Shown one piece after another: positions 43,975-52,872 of a stretch of 64,000 bases of DNA (position 1 is the first letter of the stretch; every line of letters begins with the position of its first letter). The translations under genes and the position numbers were made by a program. Source of the DNA: an uncultured Anaerolineae bacterium (GTDB lineage Bacteria > Chloroflexota > Anaerolineae > Anaerolineales > Villigracilaceae); assembly GCA_903822545.1 (NCBI GenBank), contig CAIJPN010000041.1, positions 25,643 to 89,642 of the forward strand, written 5' to 3'. Below the pieces are notes generated by a model, which made no database searches, was not told the origin of the DNA, and saw only the letters and a program-made list of their open reading frames with translations.

Positions 43975-45432
43975 TTACACGATGCTGGCTGCCACTTTTT
44001 GCCCATACCCCAGCAAATCCTTAACCATCTGCTGGGTGCGCCCTTCAGCGTAAACCCGTAAAACCGGTTCTGTGCCCGATGGGCGGATGAGTAGCCACGA
44101 ATCGTCGGCCATAACATATTTTATACCATCCATGCTCGAGACTTCAGCCACTTTTTCGCTGCCGATCTCGGCCGGGGCACCCTTCACCAACGTTTCGGTC
44201 ATCTCCCCTTTCGAGACGGGGCGGCTCAGGCGCAGATCGGCGCGTTCATAAAAGGCCGGGCCAACATCATCGAGCAAGTCGGAGACAAGTTCAGAAAGCG
44301 GTTTGCGCGCCTGCGCGATGATCTCTACCAGCAACAGGCCCATGATCGGCCCATCGCCTTCAGGAATGTGCCCTTTGAATGAGATGCCGCCCGATTCTTC
44401 ACCGCCGATCAGCACATTTTCGGTCATCATGTAATCAGCGATGTGATTGAATCCCACCGGTGTTTCGTGGATTTGCAGGCCGTAACGCTTGGCCAGGCGG
44501 TCGATCATGCGTGTGGTTGAGACAGTGCGCACCACAGAGCCAGTCCAGCCGCGTTTTTCCACCAGGTAGCGCAGCGCCAGCGCCATAATTTTGTGCGGGT
44601 CAACAAAATTACCGCGCTCATCCATCGCGCCGATGCGATCGGCATCGCCATCTGTCGCCAGGCCAAAGCTGCCCATCCCGGCCCCAATCGCGCCCGCCAG
44701 CGGGGAGAGATATTTGCCAATCGGTTCCGGGTGGACTCCGCCAAAGCCAGGATTCATCTCCCCGCGAATTTCGACGATCTCACAGCCGGTGCCGTGCAAA
44801 AACGAACGAATGGTGCCGCGTCCAGAGCCATACATCGAATCGACCACAAAGCGTTGTGGATTTTCGGCGATAATATCAGCGTTAATCAGCTTGCGCAGGT
44901 GGTCAAAATAGGGGGGCAGCGGGTTGAATTTTTGGATCAGCCCCATGCTGCGGGCTTTTTCAAAATCCATCAGGTTGGGGCCGCGTCCCCGTTCTTCGTT
45001 ATCGTTGATATAAACTTCCACGCGGCGGCACTGCTCAGGCAACGCTGACCCGCCGTAAGCTGCCTTGAGCTTGACGCCGTTATAGCGCGGCGCATTGTGC
45101 GAGGCCGTAATCATCACCCCGCCAATGGCGCTGAGATTCTTAACCGCGTAAGAAATAGCCGGGGTGGGCGCATCGGCCTGGGCCAGGTAAACAGTAAAAC
45201 CATTGGCGGCCAGCACACGCGCCACATCCTGTGCATAGCGGTCAGACAGGAAGCGGGTATCAAAACCCACCACAAATTTGCGTGGATCGGGTTTGGCGTT
45301 GCCGATATTGGGGTCCCAGTGTTCCGATGCAACTGCATCGGCAATGGCCTGGGCAACCATGCGCAGGTTGCTGAATGTAAAACTATCTGAAATAACGGCG
45401 CGCCAGCCGTCGGTGCCAAAGTGTATGGGCAT
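43975..45432 (-). CDS. Phosphohexomutase (phosphoglucomutase/phosphomannomutase family)
   Basis: A 485-residue alpha-D-phosphohexomutase. Family motifs in order: IHFGTDGWRAVISDSFTFSN at the start, GVMITASHNAPRYNGVK (phosphoserine), LATDGDADRIGAMDERG (metal-binding DGDADR), GGEESGGISFKGHIPEGDG (sugar-binding) and WLLIRPSGTEPVLRVYAEG (phosphate-binding). Substrate could be glucose, mannose or glucosamine phosphate. The start at 45432 has GGAGA ahead and fits the family N-terminus; upstream in-frame codons do not. A terminator hairpin separates it from the DUF389 gene. Confidence 0.93.
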   Translation of the reverse strand: MPIHFGTDGWRAVISDSFTFSNLRMVAQAIADAVASEHWDPNIGNAKPDPRKFVVGFDTRFLSDRYAQDVARVLAANGFTVYLAQADAPTPAISYAVKNLSAIGGVMITASHNAPRYNGVKLKAAYGGSALPEQCRRVEVYINDNEERGRGPNLMDFEKARSMGLIQKFNPLPPYFDHLRKLINADIIAENPQRFVVDSMYGSGRGTIRSFLHGTGCEIVEIRGEMNPGFGGVHPEPIGKYLSPLAGAIGAGMGSFGLATDGDADRIGAMDERGNFVDPHKIMALALRYLVEKRGWTGSVVRTVSTTRMIDRLAKRYGLQIHETPVGFNHIADYMMTENVLIGGEESGGISFKGHIPEGDGPIMGLLLVEIIAQARKPLSELVSDLLDDVGPAFYERADLRLSRPVSKGEMTETLVKGAPAEIGSEKVAEVSSMDGIKYVMADDSWLLIRPSGTEPVLRVYAEGRTQQMVKDLLGYGQKVAASIV

Positions 45433-45458
45433 TTGCGTTCTCCAATTTCCAAAAATAG

Positions 45459-45488
45459 TTCCAGTGACATCTGCAAATGTCACTGGAA
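45459..45488 (-). terminator. Terminator of the HAD-DUF389 transcript
   Basis: Perfect 12-bp arms TTCCAGTGACAT / ATGTCACTGGAA with a 6-base loop, followed on the minus strand by CTATTTTTGG. Confidence 0.7.
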
Positions 45489-45516
45489 GTGGGGTTTTGC
45501 CAGGGATGGGCAGGCT

Positions 45517-47007
45517 TTAGGGTGGGGTGGGTGTTCCAGTTGCGATCAGGTTGAGCAGCATCCAGCCATTGATATCGCGCACAGGTGTCTTGACGATAAC
45601 ATGCACCCAGGTTTCATTGTTGATGATGATGGGCGCATCTGGCAAGATTTCCACCAGGTAACCATTTTGGACAGTTGTGATCGCTGCTCCGGCAGGTTCA
45701 ATGCGAATGACAGCGCCATCACCCGGCGAGGCAATGCGTCCGTAGATTGGTGTGGGCAGGGGGGTGATGGTGGGTTCCGGTGACGAGGTGGGTGTCACCA
45801 GGAAACGTGTGGGTGTGGGTGGGATGGCGGTGGCTGTCGATGTGGGGGTGTTGACGGGAGTATCAGTGGCGGGAGCGGTCACAATCGGCAGGGTGGCGGT
45901 AGCGGTAAAAGTTACCGGCGTAGGAGCAGCTGGTCGAGCTTCCAAAATAGCGCCCAGCCCGGCAATGCCCGAAACGATCAGCAGGCTGGTGATGATGGCT
46001 GCGCCGCTCAGGGCATAGCCGCTGCCATCGGTGGGACGAAAGCCCATGTAAAAGTAGGTTGCCAGGCCTACGATGAGCGAAATTGCCAGGTGGACGGCAA
46101 AAATCAGCAAGGCTTCGGGCCACAGGCCCTCCACATTATTCCCCAGGCCAAAACCGGCCACGCTGATGGGCAGGAAAAGCTCGTACACCAGCATGATATT
46201 GGCGATTAGCGGCTTTTCTTCACGCTGGATAAATGTGACGACAAAAGCGATCGTTCCCACGATCAGCAGGGCAATATCGGCCTCCCAAAAACGGGCATGC
46301 AGGAAGGCTTGGTTAAAGGTTAGCGGCAGCCAAACGCGTGAGGCCACCCCGGCGATCAAACCAGTGACGAAAACGAGCAGGAACGAAGTCAGCATCCCGC
46401 CCAGTGTTTGCCCAAAGGAATGGGTCTCACCTGTGGCGGTGGAGAGGATCATGCCAGCCCAGGGGGTCAGGACGGGCGCGAGCAGCATGGCAAACAGTAA
46501 AATGGCGGGCCGGTCGAGCAGGAAGCCCAGGCCGAGCAGGGTTCCGGCCACTGTGGCAAAAATGAATATGTCGATGGTCGGCGCGGCGCGGTTGACCATG
46601 CTTTCCAATTGCTCGTCAAGCTGCTCCACATCGGGGCGGGTTATCGCTGCACGGCGAGGGCGGCTGCGGCGGCGTGTGGGCGGGCGGCGGCGCACAAGTT
46701 CTTCACCACCCCCGCCAGATTCCAGCGGATTGAAGTTTTCGTTCGATTCGGGGTCGAAATCTTCCAGTTTGAATTCGCGTGCCTGGAAGATTTCGGACAG
46801 GTCGATGGGTTCTTCCGGTTCAACCGGGAAGGTGGCGTTTTCCAGGCTGTCTGCCCCGGCCATTGCTACCGTTTCATTTTCTTGACTCTCGGCTGTGGTA
46901 TTGCCCTCGATTGGCAATGTCTCAGAATCCGAAGTGGATCCATCCAACCGGGGGTTTTCTGGCGGATTCTGGTCATCGGGAAGGGGTTTTTCTTCAGGGA
47001 AGGTCAT
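45517..47007 (-). CDS. DUF389 membrane protein with C-terminal SH3-like domain
   Basis: A 496-residue protein. N-terminal cytoplasmic acidic region (about 1-130, with an Arg-rich patch RRRPPTRRRSRPRRA), then about eight membrane helices with the DUF389 core (FAMLLAPVLTPWAGMILS), a TPT-rich linker (about 375-415) and a C-terminal SH3-like domain (GRIASPGDGAVIRIEPAGAA to ETWVHVIVKTPVRDINGWML) outside the membrane. DUF389 proteins are of unknown function. The start overlaps the HAD gene's stop by four bases. Confidence 0.85.
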   Translation of the reverse strand: MTFPEEKPLPDDQNPPENPRLDGSTSDSETLPIEGNTTAESQENETVAMAGADSLENATFPVEPEEPIDLSEIFQAREFKLEDFDPESNENFNPLESGGGGEELVRRRPPTRRRSRPRRAAITRPDVEQLDEQLESMVNRAAPTIDIFIFATVAGTLLGLGFLLDRPAILLFAMLLAPVLTPWAGMILSTATGETHSFGQTLGGMLTSFLLVFVTGLIAGVASRVWLPLTFNQAFLHARFWEADIALLIVGTIAFVVTFIQREEKPLIANIMLVYELFLPISVAGFGLGNNVEGLWPEALLIFAVHLAISLIVGLATYFYMGFRPTDGSGYALSGAAIITSLLIVSGIAGLGAILEARPAAPTPVTFTATATLPIVTAPATDTPVNTPTSTATAIPPTPTRFLVTPTSSPEPTITPLPTPIYGRIASPGDGAVIRIEPAGAAITTVQNGYLVEILPDAPIIINNETWVHVIVKTPVRDINGWMLLNLIATGTPTPP

Positions 47008-47474
47008 TTTCGCAGGCTCGCGATCAAGCGCAAGGGTTTGTCGAACAAATCCAGGGCAGAGAGAATGTCGGGCATCAGCAAGTCAGACGCATTCAGGCTG
47101 GAAACTGCCAGCCCTTCCACCGACATGACGCAAACGCCCAGCGTTGCGGCTTCGAGCATCCCGGCATCGTTTGCGCCCTGGCCGATGGCGGCGACTGTAG
47201 CAGCGCCCAGCTGGCGGACGTATTCGGCTTTTTGCCTGGATTCGTCGCCCGGCTGGATGCGCACTGCTTTCAGGTTGAGCAAATGGTCGATGATGGCCTG
47301 TTTGCCATGCGTATCCGCCGTCAACAGGTGGATTTGCAACCGGTCACGCAGCAAGCCGATTCGCCTGGCAATGCCTTCGATTAGCTGCCCGTCGATTGCC
47401 AGCGTGCCGTTGACATCCATGACGAGGTGCTCGATGCGCAATTCCCCGCGCCCGGGAATGTTTAGTTCGATCAT
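47004..47474 (-). CDS. HAD-superfamily hydrolase (soluble P-type ATPase-like)
   Basis: A 156-residue HAD phosphatase-like protein. Motif I is VMDVNGTLA (DxNGT rather than DxDGT), motif II LLTADTHG and motif IV AAIGQGANDAGML. This short soluble form resembles the P-domain of P-type ATPases. Change of the second Asp to Asn in motif I matches P-type ATPase-like relatives that act as phosphatases. The mRNA appears leaderless, with TATAAT at 47481-47486. It is coupled to the DUF389 gene by a four-base overlap. Confidence 0.85.
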   Translation of the reverse strand: MIELNIPGRGELRIEHLVMDVNGTLAIDGQLIEGIARRIGLLRDRLQIHLLTADTHGKQAIIDHLLNLKAVRIQPGDESRQKAEYVRQLGAATVAAIGQGANDAGMLEAATLGVCVMSVEGLAVSSLNASDLLMPDILSALDLFDKPLRLIASLRK

Positions 47475-47480
47475 GCGCCA

Positions 47481-47486
47481 ATTATA
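47481..47486 (-). promoter_or_regulatory. -10 box of the HAD gene, implying a leaderless mRNA
   Basis: Consensus TATAAT on the minus strand ends six bases before the ATG at 47474. Confidence 0.6.
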
Positions 47487-47529
47487 CCGAACTTATGCAG
47501 GGGTTTGATTGCTGATAGTGTGCAAAAAG

Positions 47530-47556
47530 AACCGGCGCATGTTTGCTGCGCCGGTT
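47530..47556 (-). terminator. Terminator of the frr-uppS-cdsA-glpX operon
   Basis: AACCGGCGC / GCGCCGGTT with a 9-base loop, followed on the minus strand by CTTTTTGC. Confidence 0.8.
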
Positions 47557-47615
47557 TGATTCCTGGGGGGGGAAGCTCACCTTTTTACAGCGCAAGTAGA
47601 ACTTGCGCGTATCGA

Positions 47616-48599
47616 TTAATAGTCGATTGGGCTGAGCCGTTTGAGCTTGTCCCAGCGATGGGTGGCTTTCATCTCGCGGACGGTTCCGGTCAGGCCGCGC
47701 ACCACCAGCGAATCGGTGCTGGCGCCATCGCCAAAGTATTTGACGCCGTGCAGCAGTTCGCCATCGGTGATGCCCGTGGCGGCGAAAAAGACATCTTCGG
47801 TGGATACCAGGTCGCCCATGGTCAGGACTTTGTCAAAATCGTAGCCCATTTCACGCCCACGCCGCAATTCTTCTTCATCGCGGGCGAACAGCTTGCCCTG
47901 GATTTCACCGCCCATGGCGCGCAGTGCGCAGGCCGCGATGACGCCTTCGGGGGTGCCACCGATGCCAAACAACACATCGATGCCTGAATCGGGCCATGCG
48001 GTCATCAACGCACCAGCCACATCTCCATCCGGGATCAATCGAATGCGGACGCCAGCCTGGCGCATTTCGGCCACCATCTCGTCGTGGCGCGGGCGTTCGA
48101 GGATGATACAGGTCAGGTCTTCCAGGCTTTTGCTCTTAACGCGCGCAATTTCTTTCAGGTTATCGGTAATCGAGCGTTCGATATCGATGTGGCCTTTGGC
48201 TTCAGGCCCGACAGCGATTTTGTTCATGTAAACGAATGGGCCGGGAAAAAACATCGAACCGCGCGGGGCAATAGCAACGGTGGAGATGGAGTTGGTGCGG
48301 CCCATCGCAAGTGGACGGGTTCCATCTATGGGGTCAACGGCGATGTCGAGTTCCGGCCCCTGCCCCTGGCCAACGTGTTCGCCGTTATAGAGCATGGGGG
48401 CTTTATCTTTTTCACCTTCGCCGATGACGACAACGCCGTTGATTTCCATTTTGCTCAGTACCAGGCGCATGGCATCGACTGCGGCTTTATCGGCGGATTC
48501 TTTGTCCCCGCGGCCCATAAAACGACCAGCGGCCAACGCGGCTGCTTCGGTTACGCGGACAAGATCCAGTGCAAGGTTACGAGTGGGTTCGTGTTCCAT
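47616..48599 (-). CDS. glpX: Class II fructose-1,6-bisphosphatase
   Basis: A 327-residue metal-dependent phosphatase of gluconeogenesis. GRGDKESADKAAVDAMRLVL at the start of the domain, GVVVIGEGEKDKAPMLYNGE and DIAVDPIDGTRPLAMGRTNS are GlpX signatures; FGIGGTPEGVIAACALRAMG follows. The start at 48599 fits the family N-terminus and has AGGA ahead. It lies in the place where dxr often follows cdsA in other bacteria. Confidence 0.94.
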   Translation of the reverse strand: MEHEPTRNLALDLVRVTEAAALAAGRFMGRGDKESADKAAVDAMRLVLSKMEINGVVVIGEGEKDKAPMLYNGEHVGQGQGPELDIAVDPIDGTRPLAMGRTNSISTVAIAPRGSMFFPGPFVYMNKIAVGPEAKGHIDIERSITDNLKEIARVKSKSLEDLTCIILERPRHDEMVAEMRQAGVRIRLIPDGDVAGALMTAWPDSGIDVLFGIGGTPEGVIAACALRAMGGEIQGKLFARDEEELRRGREMGYDFDKVLTMGDLVSTEDVFFAATGITDGELLHGVKYFGDGASTDSLVVRGLTGTVREMKATHRWDKLKRLSPIDY

Positions 48600-48622
48600 A
48601 AAATATCCTTTTTGAGACTGGT

Positions 48623-49435
48623 TTAGATGCCAAACCAGGTGACGAAATAGTATCCAATAATAACGGCCCACAACCACGAGTCTATACGGTCGAAGCTGCC
48701 GCCGTGGCCGGGCAGGATGTTCCCCGAATCTTTTAGCCCGGCCTCGCGCTTGATCATACTTTCAGCCAGGTCGCCGAGTGGGGATAAGGTGCCAATCAGC
48801 AGCCCCAGCATTGCGCCCTCCAACGGCGTCAGGTGCAACAGTGGGCCGTAAGTGGTAAAAGCCCAGGCGAGGTAAGCCCCAGCCGCTACAGCGCTGATGA
48901 TCCCACCGAGATATCCTTCCCAGCTCTTTTTGGGGCTCAAGCGCGGGGTCATTTTGTGCTTGCCATAGCGCACACCGATCATGTATGCGCCGGTATCTGT
49001 CAGCCAAACGCAAGGCAGGACAAGCATGATCCACCAGCCGCCGTTAGGAAGCGCACGTAATTCTGCCAGGTATGAGCCGATCCAGCCGATGTAAAGCAGG
49101 CCTGAGAGTGTGGCAGCCATGCTGGCTGAAACATATTTATATCCGCGCTCATATTCAATAACATGATAGGCCAGCGCGAATAACACCACTGCGCCAAAAA
49201 CCATCTGCGCGTTGGGGTTGCCAAAAAAAAAGCGCGCTGTAAAGATAACAAACGTCCCACCGGCGGTGAGCAGGCGGGACGGTCTGGTTTGGATGGTGGT
49301 GAACATGCTGGCATATTCCCAGGCGGCAGCCACCAGGAAAAAGCCCATCAACAGGTAATATGGTATTCCTCCCACCAGCAGGGCGGGCAGCCCAATGACA
49401 GCCAAAAGCAAGGCTGTGATGGTGCGTTTAGCCAT
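48623..49435 (-). CDS. cdsA: Phosphatidate cytidylyltransferase
   Basis: A 270-residue integral membrane enzyme that makes CDP-diacylglycerol for phospholipid synthesis. The CdsA signature is in SPLGDLAESMIKREAGLKDS and LPGHGGSFDRIDSWLWA; LSPKKSWEGYLGGI is a further motif. The start at 49435 is chosen because AAGGT lies at proper distance and the longer frame overlaps uppS; eight bases still overlap the uppS end. Confidence 0.93.
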   Translation of the reverse strand: MAKRTITALLLAVIGLPALLVGGIPYYLLMGFFLVAAAWEYASMFTTIQTRPSRLLTAGGTFVIFTARFFFGNPNAQMVFGAVVLFALAYHVIEYERGYKYVSASMAATLSGLLYIGWIGSYLAELRALPNGGWWIMLVLPCVWLTDTGAYMIGVRYGKHKMTPRLSPKKSWEGYLGGIISAVAAGAYLAWAFTTYGPLLHLTPLEGAMLGLLIGTLSPLGDLAESMIKREAGLKDSGNILPGHGGSFDRIDSWLWAVIIGYYFVTWFGI

Positions 49436-50174
49436 TGCTACCTTCATATTCGGGGGCGGCCACTTTTCCATACCGGCGGTCACGTTCGGCGTAGGTTTTC
49501 AGGGCTTTCTGGAACTCTTCCTTGCCGAAATCAGGCCAAAACGTGGGCGTAACATACCATTCCGAGTAGGCAGCCTGCCAGATGAGAAAATTACTGATGC
49601 GTAACTCACCCGATGTGCGGATAATCAAGTCTGGGTCGGGAACGCCGGCCGTGTACAGATAGCGGCTGACCAGTTCGGGTGAGACCTCCGCCGCCGGGAC
49701 GCCATCACGTATCATTTGCTGGATGGCCTGCACGATTTCATCGCGGCCACCATAATTGAAGGCTACATTCACGATCAGCCGGGAATTTTGCTCTGTGGTC
49801 TGTACTGCAAAGAGCACTTTTTCTTGCAGGTTGGGCGCAAGCTGGTCCAGGCGTCCCAGGTGGCGCAACTGCACCCCCTGGTCTTTCAGTTCTTGCAACT
49901 CACGGTCGATCACATCTTCGAGAATCCGCATCAGGCCGTTGACTTCCTCGCGTGGGCGCCCCCAGTTTTCTGTTGAAAAAGCATAGATTGTGAGATATTT
50001 GACCCCAAACTCCACACAAGCACGGATAATGCGGCGCAGGTTCTCTGTCCCGGCTTTGTGGCCTGCCAGGCGGGGAAGACCACGCTTGAGCGCCCAACGC
50101 CCGTTGCCATCCATGATAATGGCAACATGTGTTGGAATTTGCTCGGGTCGAAGTATTTGGCCAGATTTGCTCAT
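49428..50174 (-). CDS. uppS: Undecaprenyl diphosphate synthase (cis-prenyltransferase)
   Basis: A 248-residue enzyme that elongates farnesyl diphosphate to the C55 carrier lipid of cell-wall synthesis. HVAIIMDGNGRWALKRGLPR is the signature with catalytic Asp; YLTIYAFSTENWGRPREEVN and DLIIRTSGELRISNFLIWQA are family motifs, and YSEWYVTPTFWPDF follows. The start at 50174 matches the family length; a TTG start 11 codons upstream is possible. Part of a frr-uppS-cdsA-glpX operon. Confidence 0.94.
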   Translation of the reverse strand: MSKSGQILRPEQIPTHVAIIMDGNGRWALKRGLPRLAGHKAGTENLRRIIRACVEFGVKYLTIYAFSTENWGRPREEVNGLMRILEDVIDRELQELKDQGVQLRHLGRLDQLAPNLQEKVLFAVQTTEQNSRLIVNVAFNYGGRDEIVQAIQQMIRDGVPAAEVSPELVSRYLYTAGVPDPDLIIRTSGELRISNFLIWQAAYSEWYVTPTFWPDFGKEEFQKALKTYAERDRRYGKVAAPEYEGSNG

Positions 50175-50203
50175 AGATGTATGCTTTTCAACGTTTCCAG
50201 GAC

Positions 50204-50761
50204 TCAAACTTCCATGATTTCCTGTTCTTTGCGCAGGCCGATTTTTTCAAGCTCGGCCATGATTTTGTCTACCAGCTTTTGGAGTTCTTCCTCCCCGCGT
50301 TTGTGCTCATCTTCTGAGATCAATTTCTCGTTCTCATACTCTTTCATATCTTTTAGCACATCACGCCGGATGTTGCGCAGTGCTACCCGCGATTCTTCCA
50401 ACCGGTTATGAACGTGTTTAACCAAGTCGCGGCGGCGGTCGCCGGTAAGCGGGGGCAGGATCAATCGGATGGCCTGGCCATCATTGTTGGGCGTCAGCCC
50501 CAGGTCTGAGGCCAGGATGGCCTTTTCGATCCCTTTGAGCGTGCTCTTGTCAAAGGGCTTGATCAAAATCTGGCGTGGTTCCGGTATGCTGATGGTTGCC
50601 AACTGGATGAGGGGCGTTTCTGCACCGTAATACTCCACATGGATTCTTTCCACCAGCGCCGGGTTGGCGCGTCCAGTGCGCACACTGGCCAGGTCTTGTT
50701 CAAGCACACTGACCGCACTGTGCATTCGATGTTCAGCATCTTTAAGCAGGTCTTTTATCAC
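50204..50761 (-). CDS. frr: Ribosome recycling factor
   Basis: A 185-residue factor that splits post-termination ribosomes with EF-G. Typical motifs: LASVRTGRANPALVERIHVE, LIQLATISIPEPRQILIKPF, AILASDLGLTPNNDGQAIRL, LPPLTGDRRRDLVKHVHNRL. Start codon is GTG with AGGAGG five bases ahead. First gene of the frr-uppS-cdsA-glpX operon in this window; pyrH and tsf are not adjacent. Confidence 0.95.
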   Translation of the reverse strand: MIKDLLKDAEHRMHSAVSVLEQDLASVRTGRANPALVERIHVEYYGAETPLIQLATISIPEPRQILIKPFDKSTLKGIEKAILASDLGLTPNNDGQAIRLILPPLTGDRRRDLVKHVHNRLEESRVALRNIRRDVLKDMKEYENEKLISEDEHKRGEEELQKLVDKIMAELEKIGLRKEQEIMEV

Positions 50762-50856
50762 CGCAGCCTCCTGTGGGGGGTCTAGTTTCTATCTAAGGAT
50801 ACACTAAAATTCTAAAATCCGCTACGGATGTAAGATTTTCTGCCAACATTCCGTCC

Positions 50857-50884
50857 TTGACAAATCTACCCCCCGGCCTATAAT
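50857..50884 (+). promoter_or_regulatory. Promoter of the trp operon
   Basis: Perfect -35 TTGACA (50857-50862), 16-base spacer and perfect -10 TATAAT (50879-50884). Transcription would begin near 50891, just before the T-box leader. Confidence 0.88.
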
Positions 50885-50904
50885 TCAGCCAATCTATATC
50901 CAAA

Positions 50905-51230
50905 AACGCTGACGTGGACGAGTACGCTTCAAGGCGATTTCCAGAGAGCCGGTGGATGGTGTGAATCCGGTAAATGCGCAGGAGCCGAATGGATCACTGA
51001 GTTGAGCGGGCGAAAGGTGACAAGTAGCCCAATCCGGGAACTCCCGTTATAGAGCGAGGGTATAACCAGTGTTCAGTAAACAGTTATCAGTGGACAGTGG
51101 CGTACCCGAAAGAGTGACGCTGGCTTCTTCTCCCTGTTGCTTCACAACAGGGAGTTTTTTTTAAAGCGTAAGCTGGGTGGTACCACGGGAGTCTCCTCTC
51201 GTCCCAACGGACGGAGGGGATTCTGTTTTT
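50905..51230 (+). ncRNA. Tryptophan T-box leader with two unusual insertions
   Basis: T-box riboswitch that reads uncharged tRNA. Stem I begins GACGTGGACGAGTACG, with the AGAGAGCCGG element and GTGAATCCGG on its far loop. The specifier is read as TGG (50990-50992, in GAATGGATCAC), fitting tRNA-Trp and the trp genes downstream; GGA is a less likely alternative. The conserved T-box TGGTACCACG is at 51178-51187, followed by a terminator hairpin (51191-51226) and T-run. Two extras lie inside: repeats of CAGT type (51067-51100) in one stem-loop, and a complete extra terminator at 51130-51162. Confidence 0.92.
51130..51162 (+). terminator. Extra terminator within the T-box leader
   Basis: CTCCCTGTTG-CTTCA-CAACAGGGAG followed by eight Ts, placed before the T-box sequence instead of after it. 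Confidence 0.75.
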
Positions 51231-51241
51231 AACCAATATCC

Positions 51242-51270
51242 GTAGGGGCGAGCCGATGGCTCGCCCCTAC
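51242..51270. repeat. GTAGGGGCG palindromic repeat before trpE
   Basis: GTAGGGGCGAGCC-GAT-GGCTCGCCCCTAC, perfect 13-bp arms, 12 bases after the T-box terminator. Confidence 0.85.
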
Positions 51271-51305
51271 AAAACCGGAAACAATGTGGCAAAGAAAGGT
51301 TTGCT

Positions 51306-52742
51306 ATGCTCATCGACTCGACAACCGTTCAAACGCTTATCCGCGAAATCCACGCCGACCTGGAGACGCCCGTCAGCGTTTATCTCAAGCTGCGGGACGA
51401 GAATCCGTCTTTTTTGCTCGAGTCCGTTGAAGGCGGGGAGCGGATTGCGCGTTTCTCGTTTATCGGTATCCAGCCCCGGGCACAGTACATCCTGCGAGAC
51501 GGCGAAATCCAAATCAAAGACGAAAACGGAATACGGAATACGCAATATTCCGGCGACCCAACCCATTTCCTGCAAGCCGAAATGAGCCGTTTCCCCGCCA
51601 TCCACGTCCCCGGCGCGCCGCGTTTCTCCGGCGGGATGGTTGGTTACCTGGCTTATGATGCCGTCCGCTTCTTTGAGCCAACCCTGCAAAAGCACATGGG
51701 CGCGCCGCGCCTCCCCGATGGCATTTACCTGCTGGCCGATACCATCGTCGCCTTTGACCACGCCCGCCGCAGCCTGTTCCTGATTGCCAACGTGCTGGAT
51801 GGCGATACTGCCGCCGCCGAACGCAAGCTGGATGCCATCGCTGCCCGCATCGCTGCCCCGCTGCCGCCCGCCAAACCCGCTCCCGCCACGCCAGCCGCCA
51901 CCCGCTCCAACCGCACCCAGCCCGAGTTTGAGCGCATGGTGGCCGCCGCCAAGGAGCACATCGCGGCTGGCGATATTTTCCAGGTGGTGCTCAGCCAGCG
52001 TTTCACCCGCGAGACCAACGTCGCGCCGTTTGACGTGTACCGCGCCGTGCGCCGCCTGAACCCATCGCCGTATATGTTCTTTTTTGATTTTGGACTCGTG
52101 GATGGGGAACCGTTATATCTGGTGGGTTCCTCGCCCGAGATGTTTGTCCGTCTCGAAGGGCGACGCGCTTCGCTCCGCCCCATCGCCGGGACGCGCGCGC
52201 GAGGGGCCGATGCCACCGCTGATGCCGCGCTCGCCGCCGAACTGCTCGCTGACCCCAAGGAACGCGCTGAACACGTCATGCTGGTCGATTTGGGCCGCAA
52301 CGATATCGGGCGCGTCAGCGAATATGGCTCGGTCAACGTCTCGGAGTTTTTCACCATCGAGAAGTATTCGCATGTCATGCACATCGTCTCCCACGTCGAA
52401 GGGACGCTGCGCCCCGAACTGACCGCCTTCGACCTGGTGCGCGCCGCCTTCCCCGCCGGGACGGTCTCGGGTGCGCCCAAAGTCCGCGCCATGGAAATCA
52501 TCGCCGACCTGGAGCAGGATTCGCGTGGCGCGTATGCTGGCATGGTCGGCTACTTCGGCTTTGATGGCTCGATGGACACCTGCCTCGCCATCCGCACCAT
52601 GGTCAGGCGTGGGAACACCGTCAGCGTCCAGGCTGGCGCCGGCATCGTCGCCGACTCTGACCCGGCCAGCGAATACCGCGAGACGGTGAACAAGGCCTCG
52701 GCGATGCTGAGAGCAATTGAAATGGCAGAATCAAACAGTTAA
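51306..52742 (+). CDS. trpE: Anthranilate synthase component I
   Basis: A 478-residue chorismate-using subunit that makes anthranilate with ammonia from TrpG. RFSFIGIQPRAQYI belongs to the N-terminal Trp-binding domain; HIAAGDIFQVVLSQRFTRET, RPIAGTRARGADATADAALA, HVMLVDLGRNDIGRVSEYGS and AFPAGTVSGAPKVRAMEIIA are catalytic-domain motifs. A short region (about residues 72-82, ENGIRNTQYS) is encoded by a dispersed repeat (GGAATACGGAATACG) and is probably a harmless in-frame insertion. Controlled by the Trp T-box. Confidence 0.95.
   Translation: MLIDSTTVQTLIREIHADLETPVSVYLKLRDENPSFLLESVEGGERIARFSFIGIQPRAQYILRDGEIQIKDENGIRNTQYSGDPTHFLQAEMSRFPAIHVPGAPRFSGGMVGYLAYDAVRFFEPTLQKHMGAPRLPDGIYLLADTIVAFDHARRSLFLIANVLDGDTAAAERKLDAIAARIAAPLPPAKPAPATPAATRSNRTQPEFERMVAAAKEHIAAGDIFQVVLSQRFTRETNVAPFDVYRAVRRLNPSPYMFFFDFGLVDGEPLYLVGSSPEMFVRLEGRRASLRPIAGTRARGADATADAALAAELLADPKERAEHVMLVDLGRNDIGRVSEYGSVNVSEFFTIEKYSHVMHIVSHVEGTLRPELTAFDLVRAAFPAGTVSGAPKVRAMEIIADLEQDSRGAYAGMVGYFGFDGSMDTCLAIRTMVRRGNTVSVQAGAGIVADSDPASEYRETVNKASAMLRAIEMAESNS
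51519..51551 (+). repeat. GGAATACG-type direct repeat inside trpE
   Basis: AAGACGAAAACGGAATACG then GAATACGCAATATTCC: heptamer-like direct repeats of the kind otherwise found between genes, here read in frame. Confidence 0.65.
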
Positions 52743-52855
52743 TGTCATTGCGAGGAGGGCGTAGCCCGACGAAGCAATCTCCCATTAAACGGGACTACCC
52801 CATCGACAGGAGCTTGCTTCACTCGCCAAAACCGCTCGTTCGCAATGACATCCCA
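52743..52855. repeat. TCATTGCGAG...CGCAATGACA intergenic repeat
   Basis: Starts TGTCATTGCGAGGAGGGCGT and ends CGTTCGCAATGACA, so its ends are inverted repeats. A widespread type of bacterial intergenic repeat, here filling the trpE-trpS gap. Confidence 0.8.
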
Positions 52856-52872
52856 AAAAGAAAGGACACAAA

